From Rhodospirillaceae bacterium (GTDB taxonomy: Bacteria > Pseudomonadota > Alphaproteobacteria > Bin65): a DNA stretch of 64,000 bases. The stretch covers positions 1 to 64,000 of the forward strand of contig JAPPLJ010000002.1 in the NCBI GenBank assembly GCA_028819475.1. Reading direction: 5' to 3'. A program made the translations under genes and the position numbers. Below the pieces are notes generated by a model. It saw nothing but the letters and a program-made list of their open reading frames with translations, searched no databases and was not told the origin of the DNA. Positions 15,256 through 23,667 of the stretch are shown in pieces (position 1 is the stretch's first letter; each line of letters starts with the position of its first letter).

Positions 15256-16011
15256 ATGGCGCTCTACGCCATGACCTGCGGCTGGCTGAGTTGCGATCTC
15301 AGCGAGATGCTCGCCGGCGGCGAGGGCCGGATCACCTTCCCGATCCCGGCCTACCTGATCGACCATCCCAGGGGCCTCGTCCTGTTCGACACCGGCCTGC
15401 ATCCTCACAGCATCGACGACCCGCATACCTTGGTCGGCCCGCTCGCGACCGCCTTCGACGTGCGCTCAAGGCCGGGCGACGATATTGTTTCGCGTCTCGA
15501 AAGGCTGGACGTCGACCCCGGCCGCATCCGCTACATCGTCAATTCCCATCTGCATTTCGACCATACCGGCGGCAACGGATTCGTCCCCAATGCACGCGTC
15601 GTCATTCAGCAGACCGAATGGGAGGCGGGCCGCATCCCGGAACTGATCGACGCCAACTTCTATAACCCGATCAACTACGACCACGGCCATCTGGTGAAGC
15701 GGATCGATGGCGAGTTCGACCTGTTCGGCGACGGCACGGTCGTGACCATCCCGACCTTCGGCCATACGCCGGGCCACCAGTCCCTGAAGCTCAGGCTGCC
15801 GGGTGGCGAGGTCGTCCTTGCCGCCGACGCCTGCTATTTCTGCCGGACCCTGGAGAACATGCATCTGCCGTCGCTGGTCTACGACCGCGCCAGGATGCTC
15901 GATTCACTGCTCCTGCTGCGCAAGCTGCGGCGCAACGGCGCCCGGATATTCTTCGGCCACGACCCGGAATTCTGGCGCAGCATCCCGCACGCACCGCGCA
16001 GCGTGGTTTGA
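15256..16011 (+). CDS. Metallo-beta-lactamase-fold lactonase (N-acyl homoserine lactonase-like)
   Basis: A metallo-beta-lactamase-fold hydrolase with the AttM/AiiA layout. It opens LYAMTCGWLSCDL, then PAYLIDHPRGLVLFDTGLHP; the two-metal site is NSHLHFDHTGGN (H-x-H-x-D-H), with a further His in TFGHTPGHQSL, the Asp in LAADACYFC and a last His in FFGHDPEFW. Family members open the lactone ring of acyl homoserine lactone signals, though other lactones are possible. I chose ATG 15256, immediately before the conserved domain; ATG 15151 adds 35 Arg-rich residues that look non-homologous. It is 153 bases (or 48) after the hydrolase gene in the same direction and may be the operon's end or a separate unit. 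Confidence 0.8.
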   Translation: MALYAMTCGWLSCDLSEMLAGGEGRITFPIPAYLIDHPRGLVLFDTGLHPHSIDDPHTLVGPLATAFDVRSRPGDDIVSRLERLDVDPGRIRYIVNSHLHFDHTGGNGFVPNARVVIQQTEWEAGRIPELIDANFYNPINYDHGHLVKRIDGEFDLFGDGTVVTIPTFGHTPGHQSLKLRLPGGEVVLAADACYFCRTLENMHLPSLVYDRARMLDSLLLLRKLRRNGARIFFGHDPEFWRSIPHAPRSVV

Positions 16012-16103
16012 CCAGGCTGGGGCGGCGTCGCATGCTGGCGACGGGTCATGCGACGGGGCTTACTTGAACAAAATATTTTTTTGAATCAAAAGATTATGGA
16101 GAC

Positions 16104-16361
16104 TCAGATTGGAACTCCGATCGAATGTCGGTCTCGCTGGTTGCGAACAATCAGTTGGAAGCTGTCCCCGGTATTGGCGCTCCAGTTGACCTCGACATGT
16201 GCGCGCAGGAACCGCTCGGCCAAGGCGGCGAGCGTCGGTTCCGCTTCGGGCGCGGCCGGGAAGGGCGGCTCACCCCGCTTGATGCGGTCGATGACGATCT
16301 CCGCCTGGCGGCGGGCCACATCGGCCGTGATTTCGCCATGCCGCCCCAGGGTGACGCGCTT
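16104..16361 (-). pseudogene. Tyrosine-recombinase integrase remnant (N-terminal part)
   Basis: The minus strand from about 16361 to 16104 encodes a stretch typical of phage/island integrases just before and into the core-binding domain: LGRHGEITADVARRQAEIVI, then RGEPP and TLAALAERFLRAH, ending soon after NTGDSFQLIV. Upstream, the frame runs into low-complexity Arg/Ala/Gly sequence that overlaps the tRNA gene, and the catalytic domain is absent, so about 85 of roughly 400 residues remain. It lies on the 5' side of tRNA-Glu. It probably records a past integration at this tRNA. Confidence 0.6.
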
Positions 16362-16494
16362 CGGCCCGGCCGGCCCCCGGGCCCGCGTCCGCCCGAATGC
16401 CGGGCCGGCCCCCTGACGCGCCCCGTGCCGCGCCCCGTGCCGCGCCCCTTGCCGCGGGGCGCGCGCTGCGCTATCGCTCCCCCGCCGCCGCCGC

Positions 16495-16570
16495 GCCCCC
16501 ATCGTCTAGCGGCCTAGGACGCCGGCCTCTCACGCCGGAAACAGGGGTTCGATTCCCCTTGGGGGCGCCA
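16495..16570 (+). tRNA. tRNA-Glu, anticodon CTC
   Basis: A complete 76-base cloverleaf. The acceptor strands GCCCCCA and TGGGGGC pair perfectly, with discriminator G and encoded CCA. The anticodon arm is CCGGC-CTCTCAC-GCCGG, giving anticodon CTC for GAG codons. The T arm is AGGGG-TTCGATT-CCCCT. The D arm contains GTCTAGCGGCCTAGGAC, as in other bacterial tRNA-Glu genes. Confidence 0.97.
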
Positions 16571-16623
16571 GCGGGCGGGGCGGGATGGAGGAGCGGGGGC
16601 CGGAACAAGACCTGTTCAGGGCA

Positions 16624-17676
16624 TCACGAACGGAATCGTTCCGGCGGCAAGTGAAGCTTCGGATTCACGGGCGGCGCAGCAGGCCCCCAGGCGGATATAT
16701 CGGGATCGGCTTTCGGCGCCGTGCGCCCGCGCAGGCGGTCGCGGAGATAGCCAAAACAGCCGCCCGGCATACCGGCCATCCAGAGCAGGCGCGCTCTCCA
16801 GTTGGCAAGATCGCGAAATTGACGCCACGGCGACCGGCCGAGGTGCAGGCCCAGCCGCATGAGCTTGCGCCCAGCCCCGAAAAAAGACTTCGGCCTGTCA
16901 AGAAAATATCCGACATCGCCGTTCAGGATCGAAAGTGCGCGGATGTAGTTGCCGCGAGGCTGCTTGGCGATCATGACCGAGGACCGCGCCCTGTCCGAAA
17001 GATGATCTTCGCCGTCGTTCCTGAAATACCGTAGGACCGGACGGTTGACAAAGATCGTTTCGTACCTGTCGGATAAACGAAAAATAGTCACGCTTTCCGG
17101 ACAGTGTTCGGAATTTGTAAGCTCGATGAGTTCCCGCGACCGGGCGACCGGGGCTTTCGATACTGTGATAAAATCGAAGCTCAGTCCCAGCCGGTAAGCC
17201 GCATTCCTGAAGGATGAGCGCACCGTTTCATTCTGGAAACTTTTCCGCGCGTCTTCATTCAGTTGGCCGACAAGAGCTCCAGATTGATCGACGCAACGGA
17301 ACGCCATCTGATACGCGGACGGGATGGAATCGATCCCGGTACGCTCCCGGAAATATGCGATCGTTTCCATCGCATCGTCGAGAAGCGCATCGTCGCTATC
17401 GAGATTACATACATATTCGCCCGAGACGACTTTCAATCCGGAATTAACCGCAGCATTTACCCCTCTGTTCCGGTCGTACCGGTACCACGTAATCGGGAAG
17501 TCCGCTTCGGATTGCCAGCGGTGAAGAAGCTCAGGGGTTTCGTCCGAGGAGCCGTCGTCCACGACAACCCATTCGAAATCGCGAACCGCCTGCCGCTTCA
17601 GGCTCTCATAAGGGCGGTGCAGAACATGCGCCCGATTGTAGGTAGCCGTAAGGACGGAAACGGCGGGCCCGGTCAT
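16624..17676 (-). CDS. Family 2 glycosyltransferase
   Basis: A 350-residue GT-A fold glycosyltransferase. The N-terminus is classic for family 2: AVSVLTATYNRAHVLHRPYE, then WVVVDDGSSDET; the metal-binding motif NLDSDDA follows GEYVCNLDSDD. Such enzymes transfer sugars from nucleotide donors to glycan chains at the cytoplasmic face. I used the ATG at 17676, which has GGGACGGGA upstream and starts directly before the conserved domain. The rest of the protein (after about 190) is more variable and includes SDRYETIFVNRPVLRYFRNDGEDH. It is convergent with tRNA-Glu and divergent from the FkbM-type gene, and forms the left end of a surface-glycan block. Confidence 0.88.
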   Translation of the reverse strand: MTGPAVSVLTATYNRAHVLHRPYESLKRQAVRDFEWVVVDDGSSDETPELLHRWQSEADFPITWYRYDRNRGVNAAVNSGLKVVSGEYVCNLDSDDALLDDAMETIAYFRERTGIDSIPSAYQMAFRCVDQSGALVGQLNEDARKSFQNETVRSSFRNAAYRLGLSFDFITVSKAPVARSRELIELTNSEHCPESVTIFRLSDRYETIFVNRPVLRYFRNDGEDHLSDRARSSVMIAKQPRGNYIRALSILNGDVGYFLDRPKSFFGAGRKLMRLGLHLGRSPWRQFRDLANWRARLLWMAGMPGGCFGYLRDRLRGRTAPKADPDISAWGPAAPPVNPKLHLPPERFRS

Positions 17677-17822
17677 GTTCCCGTCCCGCCCCTGGCGGCC
17701 GATCCGCCTGCGGTCCTGAGCGCCGTCCGCGCCGTTCCGCCGTCGGCGAGACTCGAAATCGGAAACGTGATATGTGCCAAGATGGAGACTCCAGAGAACG
17801 TGCATCGGGTGTGCCGACATAT

Positions 17823-18641
17823 ATGACTGATGACAAGAGTGCCAGAGGGCTCCCGGCGGCGGAGCGGCGCAAGTTTTTCCGGCATCGGCTCTATGCCGCG
17901 CTCGGATATCAGGGGCGCATTCCGTTGCGTCTGACCGAAGTCGACGGATATTGCCGGATTGAAGCGCGCGACGGTTCGGTGTTTTGCGTTTCGCCCAAAC
18001 GCTGGCGGTTCTACAAGAAAGGGCTGGCAGGCTGCCTGGACTACATGGACTCGTTCTATCAGTTCACCGCCCTCGACCCGCCGCCCGGCCCCGTTCTCGA
18101 TGTCGGCGCGCATACCGGGGAGTTTGCGCTTCTGGCGCTGAACCAGGGACGGGCCGTCTACGCCGTCGAACCCGACCCGGACGCCCTCGCCTGCCTCAGG
18201 CGGAATCTGGTGGGCCGGGAGACTGCAACCATAATCGATTCGCTGGTCTGGAACGCAGAAGAAGAATTGACATTCGGTGGCGGCGCCTTGAATGGGACCA
18301 GCTCGGTCTTCATCGACGATGATGCCGAAGGATCAAACGGCGCGTTGCACCGCAGCGCCACGACCCTGGACCGGATTGCCGCGGACCACGGGATCGACAC
18401 GCTCGCCTTTCTGAAAGTCGAAGCCGTAGGCGCGGAAGCTGAGGCGCTCGCAGGGGGGCGGGATCTGCTCCGGCGGACTGCGCGCATCGCCGTCAGCACC
18501 GGCCCCAAACCATACAGCAAAGGCATGACGACGACGGACGCTTGCGAGGCGCTGTTGCGCGACGCCGGGTTCACCGTACGAACGATCGATCGCCGCCACA
18601 TCGTGACGATCGGTTCGCGCGGGAAGGGAGGGGGTCTATAG
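17823..18641 (+). CDS. FkbM-family methyltransferase
   Basis: A 272-residue class I SAM-dependent methyltransferase. Motif I is VLDVGAHTGEFALLAL, followed by VYAVEPDPDALACLRRNL. The later FkbM signature, usually D-x-E-G-A-E, reads LKVEAVGAEAEAL, so one acidic residue is altered. FkbM-type enzymes methylate hydroxyl groups of sugars or antibiotics, and here the neighbours imply a glycan substrate. The ATG at 17823 lies 146 bases from the divergent GT2 start. The 3' end overlaps the convergent methyltransferase by six bases. Confidence 0.82.
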   Translation: MTDDKSARGLPAAERRKFFRHRLYAALGYQGRIPLRLTEVDGYCRIEARDGSVFCVSPKRWRFYKKGLAGCLDYMDSFYQFTALDPPPGPVLDVGAHTGEFALLALNQGRAVYAVEPDPDALACLRRNLVGRETATIIDSLVWNAEEELTFGGGALNGTSSVFIDDDAEGSNGALHRSATTLDRIAADHGIDTLAFLKVEAVGAEAEALAGGRDLLRRTARIAVSTGPKPYSKGMTTTDACEALLRDAGFTVRTIDRRHIVTIGSRGKGGGL

Positions 18642-19373
18642 GGCTTCTTTTTTGGGCCGCAAAATGAATGTAAAGCTGGACGGAAGGCGCAGTCTGTTAC
18701 CCGCAACAATTACCGAACTGCATCGTCCCTGGTCTCCATGGTAAAACGGCATACCGAGTATTTCCTCGATTTCAAAGCCCGAGCGCTCCAATCTTTCCAA
18801 CCAGCGTGTCAATCCGAACTCGACGAATTCTCCAAAATTCGTTCTTTCTACACCGTGAACCTTAGGCAGGCGCAATCTCGAAAGCCGAAACAGCGAGTTA
18901 AAAAACTTCCAGTGCCTCGACGGCATGCTATGGACACCGACACCCGTAGGCTTCATGACGCGATGTATTTCGCCAAGGCAAAGATCAATTTCCTTGACAT
19001 GCTCCAGAACGTTACTCGAATAGACCAGATCGAAAGAATCATCGGGGAATGAAGATAGATCGGTTGCATTGAGCAATACATGAGAAATATTGGACGGAAT
19101 GCTACGTTCCTGTCGTTTATCCCATCGTCTTCGATCGATATCGCTACAAATCATCTGGCCGCACCGGAGTGCTAGTTTCTCGCTTTGCAAACCATCGCCC
19201 GCACCAATTTCCAGAGCGCATTTAAATTTTCGATCCCCTAGAATAGAGAGTATAATCTCAATTTCAGCCAAACGAACAAACTGGTGCCAAGTTTGCCTAT
19301 CGATACAATGCTTTCGTATCTCTTGTGTAGCGAACTGAAACTGCTGGCTAACGGGCGATTTTTTCCTGGCCAT
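18636..19373 (-). CDS. Class I SAM-dependent methyltransferase (type 11)
   Basis: A 245-residue methyltransferase with motif I ALEIGAGDGLQSEKLAL, an acidic second strand MICSDIDRRR, and the UbiE/type-11 stretch FDLVYSSNVLEHV followed by IHRVMKPTGVGVHSMPS. The DNA is visibly more AT-rich than the core genes, which suggests recent acquisition. It likely modifies a nucleotide-sugar or glycan along with the adjoining enzymes. It converges on the FkbM-type gene. Confidence 0.85.
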   Translation of the reverse strand: MARKKSPVSQQFQFATQEIRKHCIDRQTWHQFVRLAEIEIILSILGDRKFKCALEIGAGDGLQSEKLALRCGQMICSDIDRRRWDKRQERSIPSNISHVLLNATDLSSFPDDSFDLVYSSNVLEHVKEIDLCLGEIHRVMKPTGVGVHSMPSRHWKFFNSLFRLSRLRLPKVHGVERTNFGEFVEFGLTRWLERLERSGFEIEEILGMPFYHGDQGRCSSVIVAGNRLRLPSSFTFILRPKKEAL

Positions 19374-19390
19374 AAGAGGAGTTCCTGCGA

Positions 19391-19594
19391 TTAGTGTAAT
19401 TCGTAATGTTGGAACAAATCTTTCAGATCGCCGAAATACATGCGCAACCCATAACCTGCCTCTTCAAATCCGACCGACCACTGATTTTCCGGCAGGAACC
19501 GCTGCACCGACGATTTTCCGTACACGGTGGTCACTCGCTCGTTTGGATGGTCAAGTACTGGGCGCTTTGTCCAAACAAGCTCCAGAACGGCTCT
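19391..19594 (-). pseudogene. Possible gene remnant, C-terminal fragment of an unrecognised protein
   Basis: The 278-base gap between two minus-strand genes contains an open minus-strand stretch of 67 codons with no credible start. It begins right after an in-frame TGA and ends ..LRMYFGDLKDLFQHYELH. Its composition (W, F, Y, E and D rich, PENQWSVGFEEAGYG) looks like real protein rather than random GC-rich translation, so I read it as the tail of a decayed or truncated gene. The family is not recognised. Confidence 0.35.
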
Positions 19595-19651
19595 TCACGG
19601 TTTGAGACCGAAGGCTCTGAAGAAAATTTCGCGGTGCGCCGGCGACACCTG

Positions 19652-20515
19652 CTAATTTCCATTCTTATCATCGAAAAACGCCCCCCAAGTTATCTCGGCT
19701 TCTGCCGGCTGCAACGGCAGCAAACCGCTCCAAGGAATGAAAGTCAGTTCGCCAATTCGTATTTCTGTCGTAGTGGCATACATATCCACCCTTACGAATG
19801 GGAACGGCGCAGATAATTCCCGGGCCAGTTCCAGCATCCGGTCAAGCAGAATCGGTTTTGGTTCGTCTTTATCTTTTCCTGGATATAACGCTACAACCGG
19901 AATTCTGTTCCATTCGATATCGTAAAAGCTTTGGGACTGGATCGTAAACCTGTCGGTATCGACTTGAATCATCTTGGGAACACCACCAAAACAGAAAATC
20001 TTGTAGTCGTCAGGAACTGTATGGCCGTCTTCCGAAAAGAGTTCTTCAACAATAACCTTAGGAGCCAGATAACGATAATTTTGCTCACGGGCCACGTCAT
20101 ATCTGTTCATTTCGAACCATTTGGCAAGCACCCCTCGGTCCAAAGGATCGCGGGGATTGATACAAACTATGGCTTGCCCGCTCGAATGCGTAGGCTTCAA
20201 CACACAAGGAAGCTTGCGAAGGACATAATCCTCAAGCTCGTTCTTGTTCCGCAATATGTCGTATGTGTCGATTACAAATTCGGAACCAACAACAGACGAA
20301 AAGTAGTGCTTTGCGTGCTCCTTGTCGGTCACGAACTGAATCAGCGGATCGTAACAGAATCCGCTCGTCTTTAGCGCAAAAAGATGATCGTTGAAGAGAG
20401 TTGCCCGGTTTTGCGGTAGACGTCCAAGTTTCTTGTAAAACCTATATCGACAATAGAGTCTATCGCCCCAGAGATTCTTCGGTAGGACTTTACGCAGAAA
20501 TTTCTGTGTGCTCAT
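19652..20515 (-). CDS. TupA-like ATP-grasp protein for polysaccharide synthesis
   Basis: A 287-residue protein of the TupA-like ATP-grasp type found in capsule and teichuronopeptide clusters. Features are the N-terminal ALKTSGFCYDPLIQFVTDKE region, the ligand-binding stretch PCVLKPTHSSGQ (ATP-grasp Lys), KVIVEELFSEDGHTVPDDYK (metal and ATP residues), and a late FPFVRVDMYATTTEIRIGEL where the Asp and Glu usually hold magnesium. Members are thought to ligate amino acids or similar groups onto sugars. The gene is AT-rich relative to its flanks and lies five bases after the GT4 gene in the same direction. Confidence 0.78.
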   Translation of the reverse strand: MSTQKFLRKVLPKNLWGDRLYCRYRFYKKLGRLPQNRATLFNDHLFALKTSGFCYDPLIQFVTDKEHAKHYFSSVVGSEFVIDTYDILRNKNELEDYVLRKLPCVLKPTHSSGQAIVCINPRDPLDRGVLAKWFEMNRYDVAREQNYRYLAPKVIVEELFSEDGHTVPDDYKIFCFGGVPKMIQVDTDRFTIQSQSFYDIEWNRIPVVALYPGKDKDEPKPILLDRMLELARELSAPFPFVRVDMYATTTEIRIGELTFIPWSGLLPLQPAEAEITWGAFFDDKNGN

Positions 20516-20520
20516 GGCAG

Positions 20521-21819
20521 TCAGATGCTCGGACTTGAAGTGCTTTTTCTGAATTTCTGCTCGATCAGATTCTCGAACAGCGCCTCATAAGCCGCAACCG
20601 CCCGCTCCGCAGAAAAATCCCCGGCGCGGCGGCGGAGCGCTTCGACCGGCACGGTATCGCCGGCCAGCGAATCGAGAATCGCCTGCGCCATCGCCGCGGC
20701 GTCGCCGACCGGGGTGAGCCGGCCCCAGCGGCCGTTGTCGAGGATCTCGGCCGGCCCATAGGGCGCGTCGGTGCTCACCACAGGCGTGCCGCAGGCCATT
20801 GCCTCGATCAGGACGTTGGGCAGCCCCTCCCAGCGCGACGACAGCGCAAACAGCGCCGCCCGCCGCATGTAGCGGTACGGGTTCTCGTCGAAACCGAGAA
20901 AGGCGATATCCTCCGCCACGCCGAATTTTCCCGCCAGTTCCACTATCCGCGCCCGGTATTCTTCCGACAGGCCGCCGAGGATGGCAAGCCGCGCGTGAAC
21001 CGTGCGGCGGACCTGGCCGAACGCGGCGGTCAGCGTCGCCCAGTCCTTTTGCGGCGCGTTGCGGAGCGCGGTCACGATTATCGGAGGCCCGTCGCCGCCG
21101 AACCAGGAATGGTCGGGTTCCGTTTCGGCCAGGCGGCGGATTTCTTCCAGCGGTTTCGCGTTGTAGATGGCGTGCATGCGGCCCGGATCGAGGCCGAGGG
21201 TTGCGACCGTATCGGCGGCGACCCCTTTCGAGACCGCAACCACCGCGTCCGCTTTCGGCATGAGCCGCCGGGCGACGGCCTGCTCCTTCCTGCTGTAGCT
21301 CAACCCGACATTGTTGCGGACGGAAACCGCGACCGGCACGGGCCGGTCCGCCAGCTCCGCCCCGAAGACGGCCGCGACGTTGGCCCGCGGCAGGGCGGAA
21401 AACAGCAGATCGGGCGCTGCTTCGCGCAGATAGCGCGCGACGTCGAGACCCCCGCGCGCCTTGGATCCGCTGAAGCCGGTCAGGGGGAAGGTCCGGCACA
21501 GGGACGGCAGGGCCCGCATCGTCGCCGGCGTGTCGAAGGCGAGCCTCGCCGCTTCGATGCCGCTGTCGCGGCAATGGTCGAGCAATGACCGGGGGCTCTT
21601 GCCGAGGCGCCGGTAATACAGTCGAAGGCCCGGCGGGATGGCGGCCCTGTAGCTGCCCGCGAAACGCAGGAGCACGAGGTCGATCCGCCAGCCCCGTCCG
21701 ATCAGGGCGCCGGCGAGGGACAGCATCGCCCGCTCCGTGCCGCCGCCGCCCAGATTCGGCAGGACGATGCCAATATGCCGTTTCGGCACCCGATTTCCCC
21801 TGACGCTTCGGCACGCCAT
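20521..21819 (-). CDS. Family 4 glycosyltransferase
   Basis: A GT-B fold glycosyltransferase of up to 432 residues. The N-terminal domain starts HIGIVLPNLGGGGTERAMLS, a typical acceptor-side motif. The C-terminal nucleotide-sugar domain contains FLGFDENPYRYMRRAALFAL, then SSRWEGLPNVLIEAMACGTP with the E-x7-E region, and VVSTDAPYGPAEIL. It retains high GC, unlike the ATP-grasp gene beside it. The start is uncertain: ATG 21819 is used, but a GTG ten codons later has a better GGAAA upstream. Confidence 0.88.
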   Translation of the reverse strand: MACRSVRGNRVPKRHIGIVLPNLGGGGTERAMLSLAGALIGRGWRIDLVLLRFAGSYRAAIPPGLRLYYRRLGKSPRSLLDHCRDSGIEAARLAFDTPATMRALPSLCRTFPLTGFSGSKARGGLDVARYLREAAPDLLFSALPRANVAAVFGAELADRPVPVAVSVRNNVGLSYSRKEQAVARRLMPKADAVVAVSKGVAADTVATLGLDPGRMHAIYNAKPLEEIRRLAETEPDHSWFGGDGPPIIVTALRNAPQKDWATLTAAFGQVRRTVHARLAILGGLSEEYRARIVELAGKFGVAEDIAFLGFDENPYRYMRRAALFALSSRWEGLPNVLIEAMACGTPVVSTDAPYGPAEILDNGRWGRLTPVGDAAAMAQAILDSLAGDTVPVEALRRRAGDFSAERAVAAYEALFENLIEQKFRKSTSSPSI

Positions 21820-22024
21820 TCGTTCGATACGGTTCAGCTAAAGGCCACTTTGAAGCAAAATTGCGAGGCCACGCCAGGTTACTCTCGCAGGAATGCGAAG
21901 CGCGGATGGACAATTTCGAGCCTCACAATTACATAGCGTCACCCGATTCGGACTATACGCCAAAATACCACACCCGCGATATTTGTCCGATTTGCCCGAA
22001 GACGCTATATTACGGATCGAATCT

Positions 22025-22816
22025 ATGGGTCGCGATGAGGAAATTACTTTGTCGTTCATATCTCCTCTGAAAATTATGGAATGGCCTCTCCGCAAGGCGC
22101 AAAAAAAGCTGAAAAAATCCGCAATCTGGATTCAATACAAGCGCTACAATAATCTGGACCGCAATCATCAATTTCCGGTGGCAAGCGTTGACTGGCTGAT
22201 TCACAGAGAAATTGTCTATGGCGGAATTCAAAAAGGCGTGACCCGCAGGAAGGTCAGCCCGCAAGACCCGCGTACGGAAAAGATCGTCGGTACAGCAGGG
22301 ATGCGCGGCGGCGACAGAATGCTCTTTCACGGCTACGCCAAAGACTATTCGAAATACCTGATGCCATTGGATCGCGACGAAAGGCTGGTGATCGCCGAAG
22401 TCGGCATTCTCCGGGGGAACGGCCTTGCAATCTGGTGCGATCTGTTCCCGAACTCCCGGATACTGGGATTCGATATCGACACGAGCCACTTCGAGGAAAA
22501 CAGGCAAAACCTTTTGGACCGTGGTGCGTTTTCCTCAAATAATCCGGAAACTCATACATACGATCAATTTGTGCCGGGCGAGACAATACTTTCTGAAATT
22601 CTCCACGGCGATAAAATTGACGTTTGCATTGACGATGGGTGCCATTTGGACGAAGCGATACTATGCACGCTGAAAAGCGTAATGCCTCACCTCAGCGACA
22701 GGTTCTTGTATTTCATTGAAGATAACAGCTCTGTCCACAGAGTGATCGAATCGCAGTATCCCGATTTGGACGTCTCGCACCAGCGCCAGATGACCATCGT
22801 TAGTCGAAAATACTGA
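22025..22816 (+). CDS. SAM-dependent methyltransferase, cephalosporin-hydroxylase/macrocin-methyltransferase-like
   Basis: About 263 residues. The central fold shows EVGILRGNGLAIWCDLFPNS followed by ILGFDIDTSHFEEN, then DVCIDDGCHLDEAI and YFIEDNSSVH, the pattern of the CmcI/MycE-like methyltransferase group that acts on sugars. The DNA is AT-rich compared with the GT25 gene downstream. The start is uncertain: I use ATG 22025; ATG 22076 and an upstream ATG at 21893 are alternatives. It is divergent from the GT4 gene and converges on the GT25 gene. Confidence 0.72.
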   Translation: MGRDEEITLSFISPLKIMEWPLRKAQKKLKKSAIWIQYKRYNNLDRNHQFPVASVDWLIHREIVYGGIQKGVTRRKVSPQDPRTEKIVGTAGMRGGDRMLFHGYAKDYSKYLMPLDRDERLVIAEVGILRGNGLAIWCDLFPNSRILGFDIDTSHFEENRQNLLDRGAFSSNNPETHTYDQFVPGETILSEILHGDKIDVCIDDGCHLDEAILCTLKSVMPHLSDRFLYFIEDNSSVHRVIESQYPDLDVSHQRQMTIVSRKY

Positions 22817-22866
22817 CGCGATATATTTCTCGACTGGAATCGCTCCACGCAGTTTTCGCGCCGTCT

Positions 22867-23652
22867 TCAATCGCTCTCCGCCGCCCCGCCTTCCGGCCTC
22901 TCGCTGTAGCGGACATATTCCCGGCGCGCCCGGCCGGTCAGCTGCCACCAGAGGAGCAGCATCTGGTAGGGCAGGCTGCGGCGGCGCAGCTGGTGCCATT
23001 GCTTGTGCCGGCGCGAAATCGACAGTTTCGTCGGCTGGATGTCCGACTCCGTATCGCGCTGCTGGACCAGCGCCGGATTGACCTGCACCGGCCGCACGCG
23101 CCGCGCGGCTTCGGACATGCGGGGATCGAACAGCATGCGGTCGGTCGACACGCTCGCGCCTTCGAAGGCGGACAGGAAGAGGCCCGCCGCCGCCCGGTCG
23201 ATGAGATAGCCGGCGGACCCGGCGTTCCAGCGCACGATGCGGCGCAGTTCCCGCCCGCCCGGCGTCCGGCCGCAGCGCGGGCCCTGGAGGCTCCTGTTGC
23301 TGTTCGGCCGCTCCAGCTTGACCAGCCCGGTCCCCGCGGGCCACCAGTCGGCCGAGCGGCAGACCGTGGGCAGGTCGGACGCCAGTTCGGCATCGTCTTC
23401 GAGGATCATCGCCGCGCCGCAGCCGGTCGCCAGGAACCGGCGCAGGGCCTCGCCGTGGCTCAGCATGCAGGCCTTCGAACCGGCCCGGAACAGCGGGTTG
23501 CGGTCCGCCCGGTCCTCCGGCGGCAGGGTCCGGGCGTCGACGGCGGCCACGCGCTCGAACGGCAGGCCGAGCCGATCCAGATCGCCCGAGATCGTCGCGA
23601 GCCGGTCCGGGCGGCGGTCGAGATTGATGACGAACACCGGAAAGCGGGGCAT
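22867..23652 (-). CDS. Family 25 glycosyltransferase (LPS-type)
   Basis: A 261-residue glycosyltransferase of the LOS/LPS family 25. It begins FPVFVINLDRRPDRLATISG, then VAAVDARTL, and has the family's ACMLSHGEALRRFL and AAMILEDDAELASDL (metal-binding E-D-D), followed by NAGSAGYLIDRAAA. The last 60 residues are basic. It is high-GC and probably belongs to the ancestral part of the glycan locus. It may add galactose or glucose to lipopolysaccharide core. Confidence 0.87.
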   Translation of the reverse strand: MPRFPVFVINLDRRPDRLATISGDLDRLGLPFERVAAVDARTLPPEDRADRNPLFRAGSKACMLSHGEALRRFLATGCGAAMILEDDAELASDLPTVCRSADWWPAGTGLVKLERPNSNRSLQGPRCGRTPGGRELRRIVRWNAGSAGYLIDRAAAGLFLSAFEGASVSTDRMLFDPRMSEAARRVRPVQVNPALVQQRDTESDIQPTKLSISRRHKQWHQLRRRSLPYQMLLLWWQLTGRARREYVRYSERPEGGAAESD

Positions 23653-23667
23653 CGGCGGCCGTCCCCC

